Shown here piece after piece: positions 41,639 through 53,396 of a stretch of 64,000 nt of DNA. The notes beneath the pieces are model-generated. The model saw only the letters and a list, made by a program, of their open reading frames with translations. It was not told the DNA's origin and searched no databases. How positions within the stretch are numbered: the first letter of the stretch is position 1; each line of letters starts with the position of its first letter. Source of the DNA: Neonectria sp. B-13 (taxonomy: Eukaryota > Ascomycota > Sordariomycetes > Hypocreales > Nectriaceae); contig NOKP01000004.1 of assembly GCA_002682825.1 (NCBI GenBank), positions 1,547,607-1,611,606 on the forward strand. Direction: 5' to 3'. The position numbers and the translations under genes were made by a program.

Positions 41639-42704
41639 ACGAAGTGGTCCAGGAGACGGGGCGATGAATGATGAATAGAGCGAAGCTGGCCTTGCCACGC
41701 GCTTCTTGCCTGATCTATGTACCTACTCACTCAGGTGGACAACTTGGGTGGACCGAGTTCAGACTTGTCGACCTTCTAATTTCCTCCTTTTTGTTGTATT
41801 AAGAGTTGGGTCCTGCGTGCAGGTACCCGACCACTGTTCTCTTCTACCAATTTCTTTCTCAGTTTAATGTGCGTGCAAGGCAATGCCCAGACAATAGCTG
41901 GTAGGGAGGATTATGATAATACCATGCACCTAGAGTGATGCTCTTTGCACACCTACAAGGTGCAGTCCTCATAGCTAGACTACCTATCTGCCAGTTATTC
42001 ATTAAACAGCTTAAGTATTATAATATTAGTCAAACACATTTGAAAAAAAGTTGCCCAATGATAGAGTCGTCTTCGTAGCCGGCATGATATTTTCCCTCAT
42101 TTGCGCCCCGAACAGCCTCAAACCAGCACTCCATAACCTAAGGCATGGGGGGGGGGGCCGGGGGGGGGGCGCTCATGCAAAACAAACCTTCTACACCTCA
42201 TGCATCAACATTGTCTAAATGAAAACGGCCTTCTTAGCCATTGGTTATCTGACTATAAGCCCCCAACTTCGATGTAATATGCATGACTTCACTCGATGCG
42301 AGGAAAGATCGATTTAGTTGAGGCATACCTTAGCGTGAAACTACTATGTGCCAACGACACAGTTCATATGCCTAACTGCCAGATCGGCTACATTTTGCTC
42401 ATCCCCTTCCCAGTCCAACATCTGTAGCCGTCTACTCCGGCGCGTCTGCCCAAGGACGTGCGTCCTCCTTCGTCGCAGCCCTCAGCATCATCCCCACACC
42501 CAACTGGCCAACCGAGGGGTGACAACTCCCCATCTCCGTCCGCTCAATAACTTTTGCGTGCCTGATTTTATGCCGCCTCTCCAACGCCGAGGAACCTCAT
42601 GGGCGAGGGGTATCCGAAGGAGCTGTGCGCAGACGTTGTATCCTCAGCCGTTGCCTTCCCTTCGTTGTTTAACTTCATGTTCATAATCATATTGTGCTGC
42701 CCAG
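41639..42704. other. Convergent RDS1/MKT1 3' region
   Basis: 1.07 kb between two facing stop codons. AT-rich around 41990-42060. Contains two G runs separated by CC (about 42147-42170). No gene seen. Confidence 0.5.
42147..42170. repeat. Poly-G tract with CC interruption
   Basis: Two runs of 9-10 G on the plus strand separated by CC, able to form a G-quadruplex. Homopolymers like this are also a common place for sequencing or assembly errors. Confidence 0.75.
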
Positions 42705-45105
42705 TTAAAATGGCCTCGCGTCGAGATACTCCTGTGCCTTGGCCCAGGCGACCCTGTCGGTTGACGACAGTTCTGTTTGCAGACACTCCTGGACGCCCTT
42801 GTTGACCGCTTCAACGAAGTTACAGGCAGTACGGAAGTCCTCCGTCAGAGCTTCGGCAAATGGCACAAAGGTCTTTGGGAATTCTTGCAACCGCGTGGCT
42901 CTTGTCTCTTTGTCATCAGCGACTTCATCCTCGTCGAAAAATGTCCGCACTGCAATTCCCAGTCCAATATCGGGTTCGCTCAGGAAAGGGAGCCTTGAGT
43001 ACTATTAGTCGTTGTGCTTGTTATACGCAAGAGTGCAACTTACCTCTGGCTGATTTCTACCTGATCATCCCTTTCGCGCTTGGACTGAGCGTATAGGAAC
43101 ATTGAAGCGACAATAGCCTCAAGAAGGTCACGATCAGCTTCCCGCACTGTCGATGACAGAGACCGGAACGCCAGCAGGCTCTTGTTAAGGGGGCCGGTGT
43201 ACCCATAAACTTGATGTCGCAGTTTCAACAATGATGCGCACTGGCTGATGAGAACCAGGCTTGACTTCTCCTCCTCTGTACCCTTGCGGGGTAGGCCAGG
43301 CTGATCCTCGATGTGCTTTCCGTTTAGCAGGCCGAACCGGATAAGCTCAAATGCGAGCAGGACAGCCTCATCAACGCCGGGCACACCGTCTTTGTTATCA
43401 TTGAACTCTCTGATGCGGATGATGGTCGTAGCCAATGCATTGCCCCAGTTTGTGAGTGCATGTTCATCGTTCACGTAGCCCCTCAGGTGGAGGAATCGGC
43501 AAATCGCAACCGAGGATACCATCTCAGTACTATCGATGCCTTTGATAGGCTTTTCTTTGGAGAAGGTGTTCTTGATGAAGTCGGGGTTGGCGAGCGTCAG
43601 AACCTCAAAAGCAACAGGGCCGGCAAAGTCAAGGGGCAAGGTGATATCACTGGGCTTGACGTTCCAACTAGCTGCTAGTTGTGAAGGAGGAGGCTGCAGT
43701 GTTCGGTGGTTGATGATGTGCGAGAACTTAGCGTCGTACCAGACTCGCATTTTGATGGTCTTGTGCTGAATACCACGATGAAGCCTGGGAATCACGAGGG
43801 CGAGGGCCTGTTCCTTGATGGGAACCACCTGCTTCGTGACTAGATTCTTGTACTGTTCTGATGCCACTCCGTCGAGAGTTGGCTGGATCAAAATCTGACC
43901 ATGTGTGATGGCGCTCAGCAGGCGAGGCCCAATAAGGCCCGTGTTGACGTAGTGGAAGAGCTCAGCAGGAAGCTGAAGCCCAAGGAACTCATGGTTGTCC
44001 TTGGTGAGACGCTCAAAGTCGTTGACACGGATCTCGCCGTTCTCTGCAATGTAGACGAAGTGGTTGACGACCATTCTTGCCTTGTGGTACTTGTCGAGCC
44101 AGTCAGGATCTTTGTTCTGCAGAATGTCGTTGAAGCTTGCGCATGCTGTGGCAACGCTGTTTTCCGAAGTCCTCATGAGGTTGGCGGCGGTCGAGATGTT
44201 GTAGTGAGAATACATCGAGTTCTCTAGCAGGGCGGGGAAAGGCGGCAGGAAAGAGGTGCCTGACATGAGGAAAGAATCGATGAATCTCTGCTCACTAGCG
44301 GTGGGCGTGAGACTGCGCATAACCTTCTTCTTGGAGATGGCAGAGACCGTCTTCGCATCCCAGTCAAAGCTTCGAATGACAGAATCCTTGATGGGGTACA
44401 ACAGAAGCTCCTGCGAGCCCATGACACCCGAGCACTGGTCGGAGTCGATCATTTCAAAATAGGCGAGCTAACCTGGTCAGAATCCCTCATCGCAAGGGGG
44501 AGGCTAAACTCAGTACGAACCTGGGCGCAGGCAGTGTACGGGGCTACTAAGAAGTGTAGTTCGCGGTCCTTTAGGATGCCCTGGAGAAGGGGGTAGAGGT
44601 TCTGGATGCGAAAGGCCCCTATCATGTTGCCTGGTCAGTACAACGCGAAGGACAGCCACAACGGTCAACGCACCTGGGTTGGCGCCAAAAGTGGTTACAG
44701 CCTCCTCAGCCGCCGTCTGAGAGTATAAGTTCCAGGCCTCATCCGTCTTCTTATTAGCCTTCAGGCCACGTTCGAGGGAGATGTCATCCTGTCCGGTCAC
44801 GGACTGGCCGTCGAAGATGAAGAAGGGGGTGATATCGTGCTTCTCCCAGAGGTCGAGGTTCTCGTTGATGTGTGGTATGATGCCGGTCAGGCCGCCGAGC
44901 GCTGAGAGAAGAGGTTCGTGAGCGGGCGAGTTATCGAGGAGCTGGCTGAGGTAGTAGGTCGCATCGACGGCAAGGACGCATTGCTCAAGCTCAGAAATGT
45001 CGTGCGTGCTATGACGCAAAGTCAGCGCAAAAGCTCAAGTGGGAGTCAGAGGCTCCGGCAGTACGTACGCAGCCTGGTCGTTGATCCAGGAATCCTCAAC
45101 AAGGA
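42705..45105 (-). CDS. MKT1: Mkt1 (XPG-like post-transcriptional regulator); start codon unresolved
   Basis: Exons that can be read are complement(join(42705..42993,43044..44467,44521..44618,44674..45008,45069..45105)), about 727 codons. Yeast Mkt1 works with Pbp1 and poly(A)-binding factors to control translation of particular mRNAs, including mitochondrial-protein transcripts. The first readable exon ends LVEDSWINDQAA, joined to THDISELEQCVLAVDATYYLSQLLD, the XPG N-terminal region. FFIFDGQSV, an XPG-I-like segment, follows, then the Mkt1-specific C-terminal domains: PIKDSVIRSFDWD, PADVxPLDF-type KPSDITLPLDFAGPVAFE, and the final SLPF/LPFLSEPDIGLGIAVRTFFDEDEV across the last junction. The upstream acceptor (CATCTAG, with a CTGAC branch site before it) is good, but the start codon lies upstream in an exon I cannot fix. 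An ATG at 45281 is one candidate. Yeast Mkt1 is 830 aa. Confidence 0.85.
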
Positions 45106-46778
45106 CTAGATGAGCGGTCAGCACACGTTCCACAAGAGGAAGCTATCGTCTGCGTGTCGTGGGTGAGGGGTGGTTGTTTGAGGCGACGGCCCGACACAGC
45201 GCTTAGGAGTTTGGGCCAGCGCGCAGACGGGCAAAGCTCGTCAACCGTAGTCGAAGCTGCAATTGAGCTTGGAACCGCCATGGCAGCTTTTCCTAGGAAG
45301 CAAAGGAGTTTCGTTGGAGCTAGCTGCGTCGAGACGAAGCTCACACGACCAGGTGTCGATGTTGGCAAGCTGGCCACACCTGGGGGGACAGCGCCCCTAA
45401 CGAGGCCCTGGGCGGCCTCACAGCGCCAGACACGCAGCGAAAGACACAAGAGGACTCGGGCTCAGACTCACACGGCATCGCGAACAGCTCAAGCTCACAA
45501 TCAACTGCGACTCAGACTCAGACTCAGACGCCCGTGGATCTCGAAGAGTTGCCGGTGTCGAAAAGCGGCAGCCGGGGAATATTTTCAGGAGAGGGCGATC
45601 CGGAACAAGGGTCGGGTTTGGTCGTTCGACGGGGGGGGGGGCTAAAAGAGAACGGAGCTGGATTGTTGGTGGGCAAACCAAACTAAAGAAAGACAAAGAC
45701 CAACGACGGGACGGGATGGACGATGGCGGGGTTGGAGGAAGCAGAGCCACAGCACGGAACCTGGGAAGGAGCTGGAGGGAAACGAGCGGCGCAGCTTTAG
45801 TAGGGAGGAAGGAGGCGGCGGGGGAAAGCGGCGGGCCGTTGGGGGAAAGGTACGGTGGAGGTGGACGGAGTTCCAGGCGGACGGCGGCGTGAGGCGAGAG
45901 AGAGAGGAAAGAGAGAATGAGGCAGACTAGGGGGACAATGTGACAACGTGACAACGAATCGATCCCTTTTTCCCTTGAATGGAAGCTGAGGTTTCGAGAC
46001 GTGAGAGGCTAAAGTCAGGATAGTGCGAGTTGAAATCCAGGCATGTCGGACAGGAAAGTTTGGCGAGTTACGGAGTACAACAATGAATGGCAGGGAAGCA
46101 AACCGAGGAGAACAAGGCCAAGGCAGGGGCAGTGTAATTAATGTGTAATGTGTTTTTAATGTACCTGTAGCACTGCGGACAGACGTGCCTGTTTCAAGGT
46201 ACCTTCAAAGCCCACATGCCATGGAACTGTCCACACGCGGACTTGCCTCGTTTCCCTGCCTTTGTCCCAACAACGGGCACGACGAGCAAACAAGCCCTGC
46301 CAGCTGGCGCTGCTGCTCGTGAGTGTGGCTTGAGCTTCGGGGGTTGTGCTGTGGCGGTGCGGGCCAGTGCAAACCCCGGTTCGACTCACCGACACTCACC
46401 GACGCGGATGGATCAGCTCTCGCCTACTTGCGCCATACCTTAGGCGTTGGAGACTTGGAACTACCTTAGGTTCAAAGTGACAAAATTGGCTACTGTGTAG
46501 GTGAGATGTCATACTTTCTCTCAAAGCTCTGCATCGGTATTCCTCATTCCTGCACATTCAAGTCATCTCACACGTTCCACATGCCCCCCTCGGCTTAGAC
46601 ACACCGAAGCGGCCCGCCCGCCAATCAACCGAGCGCTAGATATGCTACACCCGCGGACAGAGGCATCACAGAGCACACTCGGCCGAACCCGGCCGATGAT
46701 AACAGTCTTATCTCGGTATATAAGGCTCCCTCTCCTCCAACGTCTCACCCAACTCCCCTCCTCCGCATCACAGGAACA
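45106..46778. other. Divergent MKT1/2OG-oxygenase upstream region
   Basis: About 1.7 kb. The left part should hold the unresolved first exon(s) and promoter of MKT1. It includes a G run (45630-45641) and purine-rich sequence (about 45640-45920). The right part is the promoter of the dioxygenase gene. I see no other gene. Confidence 0.45.
46717..46724 (+). promoter_or_regulatory. TATA box and GATA sites of the 2OG-oxygenase gene
   Basis: TATATAAG lies 55 bp upstream of the ATG at 46779. CTTATC (46707-46712, GATAAG on the other strand) and GATAAC (46698-46703) sit immediately upstream and could bind GATA factors such as the nitrogen regulator AreA/NIT2. Binding is inference. Confidence 0.5.
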
Positions 46779-48084
46779 ATGACCGCCACTGCGAAGATTC
46801 CAATCATCGACGTTTCCGCCCCCGATGTGGCCCCGGAGGAGATAGCACGGCAGCTTGTGGACGCCGCCGAGGAGCATGGCTTCATCTACATTCGAAACCT
46901 TGGCCGCGACATCTCGGCCGCGGATATCGACGGGGCGTTTGCTCTCGTGAGTCGCCTGCCTGAGAAGGGCATTTCCAGGCAAATGATCCAGCGCTGATTC
47001 GATGCTTTTTAAGTCGAGGAAGACATTTGATTGTCCGGTAGAGGAGAAGCAGAAGTGCACTATCCAGACTAACAACCGGGGATGGTCGGGGATGCACTCT
47101 GAGACACTGGATCCGAAGAACCAAAAGGTAAAACATTATTTTCAGTGTCTTTCAATCATGATTGTGCTTATGATTTGGCTATGCTGACGGATTCCTAACT
47201 AGGTTGGAGACTACAAAGAGTAAGACTTCCGCACACCCTTCACCACATTTCATACGAGACAGCCACTCATGCATCTCATTCAGAGCCTTCAACTTTGGGG
47301 AATTCATCAATGGCAAAGCCCAACAGCCGCTCCCCTCTCCGATTCTCTCAGATGAACCCCAAATCAGCGCCTTCTCGGATTCCTGCCATAACCTTTGCCA
47401 AAAGCTCCTCCATCTCTTAGGTCTTGGCCTCGGTGTAAGTCACCCTCCCCATTCCCAGAGTTCATGATAATAAACTCACCTTGACCTATCTAGGTTGACA
47501 CCTTCTTCTCCTCCGCCCACAACACCGCTAACGGCCCCTCTGGCTCCATCCTCCGTCTCCTCCGCTACCCACCCGCAGATGCCACGGCGCATTCTGCTGA
47601 CGATGTTCGCGCCGGGGCTCACTCAGACTACGGTTCCGTCACTCTGCTCTTTCGCCTCAAGGGCCAGGCAGGCCTCGAGGTGCTTACCAAGGAGAACGTC
47701 TGGGCGCCTGTACCTGTATGCCCACCCGGCACCGAAGATGATCCTAGCCCGCCGATTCTCATCAATATCGGTGACCTGCTCTCATACTGGACCAATGGCC
47801 TGTTCAGGAGCACGGTTCACCGAGTCGTCTTCCCGACGGATGGGAGCGCGGGTGTGAAGGGAGAAACGAGCAACGGACCGAGGTACTCTATTGCCTACTT
47901 TTGCCATCCCGTAGGGTCGGTACCACTTGAGCCCGTCCCCAGCGAGCGCGTCAAGAGTTTCGTGCCATCCGAGGGAACCCCGAATGCGAACCCTTATGCT
48001 GAGAGGAAGGTTATGACTGCTGACGAGCATCTCTTTATGCGGCTCAAGGAGAGCTACGGCGACCTGTATGATAAGAAATCATAG
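46779..48084 (+). CDS. 2-oxoglutarate/Fe(II)-dependent oxygenase (isopenicillin N synthase-like)
   Basis: The CDS is join(46779..46946,47014..47127,47203..47219,47284..47434,47494..48084), 346 aa. The third exon is a 17-nt microexon (VGDYKE). The family oxidises small molecules (hydroxylation, desaturation, ring closure) using 2-oxoglutarate, O2 and a ferrous ion in the cytosol. The N-terminal DIOX_N domain starts KIPIIDVSAPDVAPEEIARQLVDAAEEHGFIYIRN, then RGWSGMHSETLDPKNQKVGDYKEAFNFGEF across three junctions. The iron ligands are complete: HSD at 193-195 and His 259 in RSTVHRV. The 2-oxoglutarate-binding RxS is R280/S282 in PRYSIAYFCHP. No signal peptide. A TATA box is close to the start. It is convergent with the DNA-ligase gene, with only 88 bp between stop codons. 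Substrate unknown. Confidence 0.88.
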
Positions 48085-48172
48085 ACAAAAATGGCGAGGT
48101 TTCAAGCCCAATGCAATTCGTTTCAATCATTCTCTATTTCGTGAGTATATTCCGGTTGTTCTTGGGCCCCAG

Positions 48173-51100
48173 CTAAACAATCCCGCAATACCACCGTCTC
48201 CACGGATCCTGCCACCCATCATAATATTTTGGCGTGATAGTCTCGTCTTCCATGATCGTGACGTACTTCAGCACCCGCCAGTCCTGAACTGTTATCCACT
48301 GGCGTGTTTCGTCTGGAAGCAGAGCTCTTTTCTCTTCAAAAGATTGGAGAAGAGCCTTGGTCTCCGCTTGCTGCCCCAGGGTGTCCACAAGTAACATCGT
48401 ATCTAGGCCAGGCTCCCAATGTTGTTCACTAAGAGCTCTCGCTTTGTCTTGTTCCAGCCAACAGTCAAGGTCCACAACAGGTTCGTTGATGCCATGCTGC
48501 TGAAGAAGGGATTTTATGTCCTTTGACTTATCCAAGACAGCTGAGGGGATCAGTATGACCTTTTTCGCAAGGCCGCAAGTGCTACCAGTATATTGACAAC
48601 TGCTTCGCACGGAAGTGGTTAAATATACTTCTGCTTGTTCCGGGGGTTGAGATGGCGTTGCCTTTCGTTGGTCTGCCATGAGCGGCGACTCTTTATCACC
48701 CGCTCGCCGACCCTCTCTGTTAGGGATTGCGGGAACTGTAGTGTCCTCCATTGGAGAAGAAGGCCGAATAACTTGTGAAGATCGAAGCCCCGTCCTAGCG
48801 GCTGTCGTGAAATCTGCCTCTGGCGATGAAGTGAGATCGATTACTTCGGGCTCGACCTCTGGATTCCGAGGCAGCATGGATGAGAAAGACAAAGGAGCTG
48901 ACTGGGAGTTGCCATTTATATCTGTCAGAGGTTTGCGGGTTTGCGAGGAAACGTGCTTATGCGTGTGCTCCGAATTAGTTCGGGCCAAACATTGCATGGA
49001 CTTTTGTCGTTTGCGTGGTGATGGCGATGTAGTTTGAGGGGGAACACGTTTGCATCCCACGGGTTTGTCGGCCGGTGAGGGAGTCTGAATAGCCAGTGCA
49101 GACGAAGTCGGAAGCGTGATAGCTGTTGCGACCGGTAAACTTTGCGATCCAACGGCTCGTTCCCGAGAAGGGCTCTCTAGGGTACTAGGAAACAACCTGG
49201 CAGCGATAGGTGATGTCGGAGTCCAGGTCACCCTTGAAGTTTGGGAAGAATTTCGAGGTGATGGTGTCGGCATCGTTGTTACAGTGAGCTGGCTGATGGC
49301 ATCGACCGCGATTCCTCGGGGATCTGCACCTTCTAGCCTTGCGATCCACTGGAGGTTTTCTTGACTATCCTCCAGTTCTTTTGCCGTAGTGGCGTCCTTC
49401 GCCATCTCTTGGAGCTGCTCAAAGGAAACGGTGTCTGTAAAGTCCCGGTCAAAGTGAACCTTGGACACCATCGGAAACCGTAGGCTCCAAAATCCCGTGT
49501 TCCCTACCTTATCAAAGCTGAAACATCTCAGGTCAAACACTAAAGGATTGGTGAAAACAACTGTCAGCGGCGTACCCTGTTCAACGCCTACGGTAAGCTT
49601 GAGCTTGAGCTGGGTATTCTCGCTTGCGGGAACAGGCAACGGATTCGCGTAGGTGACAACGTCTCGAAGCATTGTTTCGTTAAGCTCCACCACATTTACC
49701 ACAGTAAAATCGGGCTTCGCGTTCCATCTCTTGACTTCCTCTCTGTTGTCGAGACAGCCCAAATAGAAATGAGTCCATTTTAGGCCCAAGATTCGGTATC
49801 CTTTTGCTTTGATGGGATCGTATCGAGCACCAACGACCGCGAAGTCCCCAACGTCTCCGAAATTGCCAATGTACTCTTTCTTGAGTTTAATGCAGCAACT
49901 TGAGAATGGTCGTCGAACATCGGCAAAGTCGAAATATGGATCATCAGGTTTCAGAACAAGGCCTTCCCTTTTGCCCACGATAGCCTTGGCGAATACTTTT
50001 CGCAGGTTGGATGGTCCTAGCGGGTGATTGAAATCGATGACCTCGCGCTGAACTTGCTCCGCCCAACCCTTCCGAAATAGAATCAGATCAGAGAGGAGCT
50101 TAAACCTCTCCGAATGAGGAGTATTGATGAGAGAGTGGTCATCTAGAAGTATGATGTCGTAATACACTATCATTAAATGTTCATGAGGCCCAGGCCTGGT
50201 TGTGTTAGTGGCTTTATATAGTTAAAAGGTAAAGATTGCCTTACAAGGAGTCCTGTTCCGTATTCAAGAAACGGCCTCTGCGAGATACATGCTTTCGTAT
50301 CTTGTGAAAGGGGAGAATTTTCTGTTGCTGTGAAGTGTTAGGGTAGGCTTGAACAGCGGGCTCGTCTCAACATACGGAATCGTCATATACAAGTAATTCC
50401 CCCTCCAAGATGCACCCGTTTGCGATCCTTGAGTCAGCGTGTCCAATTTTCAGTGACTCCATAATAATCCTGTCTCTGAAGTTAGTTGTGCTGCATGCAA
50501 AAGAGCTACCACACGTACCCATGAAGCGCCTCTCTATCCTCAGTGCTATCCTTGCCGCTTTTGGAAAAGATCTGTGTGCAGTGTTTGCCTTTACTAAGGT
50601 CTATATGAATTTGGCAGTACTCCCCATCCATTTTATCTTCAACGCTCATCCGTCCATGGCCCATGTCAAGACAATGCTTGATGCTACGTCCTTTCAGCCA
50701 GGGTTGTCTACCCACCTTGACTCCAAGTTGAGGCTTAACGGAGCTGAGGATTTGCGCTCGGGACGGCTTACATGCCCCGTTAGGCAAAAGCCTTCCCCTG
50801 ATGGCCTGAACGGCGTTTGTGGCAGTGAAAAAGTCGTCGTAGACTTTAAGTACTGATGGGAGGACCGGGTCGCAAAGGCGGTAGATCAGATGCGGATCTA
50901 GGACTAGAGGCTGGTAGTCTTTGAGGATGAGTCTGGTGAACCACTTTGCCTCGATTGCATTCAAGCGTCTGTAAACTCTTTCAAGATCACCTTGGTTGTT
51001 CTGAGTGAATGTTGCTTGAGATGCGCGGATGGCGGGGGAGCTCCATTTCACTTTTGATGCAAGAGATTGCAGGATCTCATCAATTTCCTCAACTGTGACC

Positions 51101-51518
51101 TGATGCTGCTTGTCAAATGAAGGATTTGGCTGGAGAACCTATTAGCTACAGCCAGTCCGTCGAATGATAAGCTGCCACTCACAGTAACGGTGAGGATCCG
51201 AGAGACGCAATCAGCGAGGTCATCCCCTCGCCCAGGCTGTCGATGTTGCGATAACTCTGCAATACGAGATGAACCCAGAAAGAACGCGCGTCCAATGATT
51301 TTCTCAAGTCTAGGCGCCTGGATGCAGTAGACTCGATCCGACCTCCTCTCTGGTAGCAAAGTGGACAAAAGGGCCACCAGATTGGTATCATGAGCGTTGA
51401 TGCGGTCCCGATGACGCGAAAACCACCCGGTCACGACGTGTACGTTGCTCTTTCGAGCTGCCGAGAGTTTGTGCGATGGATCAAGTAGGTCGCAGACTAG
51501 GGCAAAGGGCAGCGGCAT
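48173..51518 (-). CDS. Lig4-like ATP-dependent DNA ligase family protein
   Basis: The CDS is complement(join(48173..50195,50245..50327,50376..50475,50519..51138,51183..51518)), 1053 aa. ATP-dependent ligases seal nicks through a lysyl-AMP intermediate. The layout follows DNA ligase IV: an N-terminal DNA-binding domain (about 1-260, starting MPLPFALVCDLLD) and motif I as SVEDKMDGEYCQIHI with the predicted AMP-accepting Lys near residue 281. CILEGELLVYDDS, MIVYYDIILLDD, motif IV REGLVLKPDDPYFDF, motif V CCIKLKKEYIG and the OB-fold ligase C-terminal region follow. Differences from canonical Lig4: the motif I Arg (KxDGER) is Tyr (KMDGEY). A long disordered Ser/Pro/Thr-rich region (about 640-850) replaces the segment leading to the tandem BRCTs. 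The last ~190 residues contain at most one BRCT-like unit (KKVILIPSAVLDKSKDIKSLLQQHGINEPVVDLDCWLEQ). It is therefore probably a divergent Lig4 paralogue rather than the main end-joining ligase. Confidence 0.78.
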
Positions 51519-52245
51519 TGTATATCAATGGCGAAGCCATGCCAGTGACGTTGAAAGGATACGAGCAATCGGGCGTCTCTGCTGATCTCAAGGATTCGAG
51601 ATGTAAACGTCACCTATTTAAAGACAACAAGCACAGCCGCAGGCAGCAAGGGCGGTTGAGCGAAATGCCTCCATTCTAGGGCAGACCGTTCGTAGTTGGA
51701 TCTGAGCTGCCTGGTGAAAGCGCCAAGCTGATGATAACGTGAACGTCTCAATGCAGCCAAAGTGGAACCTGCCGAAGCAGAGGTAGGGTAGGGTACGCGA
51801 CCCTGACAGGAAGTCACATGACCGACCTTAATGGGCAACTCTGCAGCCTGTCACTGCACTTTGGAGTCATGAGTCTGTCCTCTGTTCACTTGCTAACGTC
51901 AGCGGGGCCGGCTTCCAGAATGGAATGAGGCAAAGCAAAACTTTGAGGCATGACCTGCACGTGCATGCCCGGTGACAAGGGCGGATGAAACAGGTCGGCA
52001 GGGTCTATTGGCTACTAATTTCGGCGGAAATTGGGGCCAACCGGCCATCGCTGCACGGTTACAGCTTAATTGCTGATGCAGCCCTTGCACCGCCGCTACG
52101 CCGCCGCTGGGACTGCTCGATTCAGCTCCGTTGATTGCTTGCCATGCTTCCACTCGACGGCAGCGAGACACCGCGAGACACAGCACTACATTGCCACTAC
52201 CGCGAGCCGAGCCCACTACGGAGTAGGGCGGGAGTGCTAGGCCCC

Positions 52246-52281
52246 CTGTGGGAACGCCTGTGGGATCACTTGTGGGAACGT
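52246..52281. repeat. Threefold 12-bp tandem repeat
   Basis: Three imperfect copies of CTGTGGGAACGC (second copy CTGTGGGATCAC, third TTGTGGGAACGT), followed by two CTGCAGGTCC units (about 52310-52335). Confidence 0.75.
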
Positions 52282-52532
52282 CCACTGGCAACCAACCCAA
52301 CAGTGTCCTGCAGGTCCTGCAAGCTGCAGGTCCAAGGACGGCCTTGAGCATGAGGAACTGCAAGCGGCCAATGGAAACAGCCATCATGGGTCGCCGTCTG
52401 GCTGGCCAACGGTTCTTGGGGCAATCCTTTTGGGAAGCAGCTCACCACTTCTGGGCCCTGTCCCCCTGGGATTGAGGGGCCGGAGGGTCCAGGGAGAGTC
52501 GAGCCCGGCCCTCCGGACGAGAACGTGGCCAC

Positions 52533-52577
52533 GCTCACGCATAGTTACGCACAGTCACGCACAGTCACGCACAGTTG
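52533..52577. repeat. 10-bp tandem repeat (CACGCACAGT)
   Basis: About four copies, imperfect at both ends (CACGCATAGTTACGCACAGT, then CACGCACAGT twice). Confidence 0.8.
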
Positions 52578-52914
52578 CGCTCACCAGCCGGAGGCGGACG
52601 GGTCGGACTCAGGCTCGAGATGAGCAGCTAACACGATGACCATCGAGAGACGCAGGAAACTAACGGGGACCGGGGCTCGATCCACTGCCGACAGCTGGTT
52701 GTCGGGGGTAATGGTGCCATTCAGCTGCGTATCAGTTGCGTTGCTTGGATGCATCCCGATGGACAATCATAATAGTCGCAATACGGGTACGGGCGTCGGG
52801 CCCTGCCGAGGAGAATATAAACAAACCGGGCCTCGTGATCCTCGACGAGCTGCCGTTGGGTCTCTCGGTTTCTGGTTCTTCCTTTTGGCTTCCACACACC
52901 CATCACAGTCGCTC

Positions 52915-52962
52915 GTTCATTCATTCATTCGTTCGTTCATTCATCCGCTCATTCGTTCAACC
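52915..52962. repeat. TTCATTCG-type tetranucleotide repeat
   Basis: About 48 bp of TTCA/TTCG units (GTTCATTCATTCATTCGTTCG-like) in the probable leader or promoter of the DUF4048 gene. Confidence 0.8.
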
Positions 52963-53396
52963 GCCATCCGTCACTCATCACCCATCGTTCCCCGTTCCCC
53001 GTCCCAACCAGCAACCCTCCCCATACATACATGCCCTGGCCGTTATCACCATTATTATCCCGTTTCCGGCATGACTGATCGACGTTGCTCGCTTGGTTTC
53101 TGAACGTCCATCTCATCTCCCCATCCCAGATCCTCTTATTACCGACCTCGCTTCGCACTGCGAATACTACCGCTCCTTATCAGCACGCAAAGCCCGCCGT
53201 CTTCGACCCACCGCCACCCCTTCTTCCTCCTAAAATAACGTCTCCCTGTCCTGGACCAAAACCCCCCTGGCCGACCCCGGTTCTCAGTTCCCAGAACTCA
53301 AAGCGCCCGCTCACTCATCCCCAATGATTACGCCCAGGGCCTGAGACACGCACTACGGAGTCCGCCCCAGGCCCTTCGCGCTCTCCCCCAGCCGCT

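Noticed and set aside
46350..46420. Possible tRNA gene (B-box-like GGTTCGACTC)
   Set aside because: No matching A box at the right distance and the T-arm and acceptor stems do not pair.
52533..52577. CRISPR-like repeats
   Set aside because: Units are head-to-tail 10-bp tandem repeats without spacers, in a eukaryotic context.
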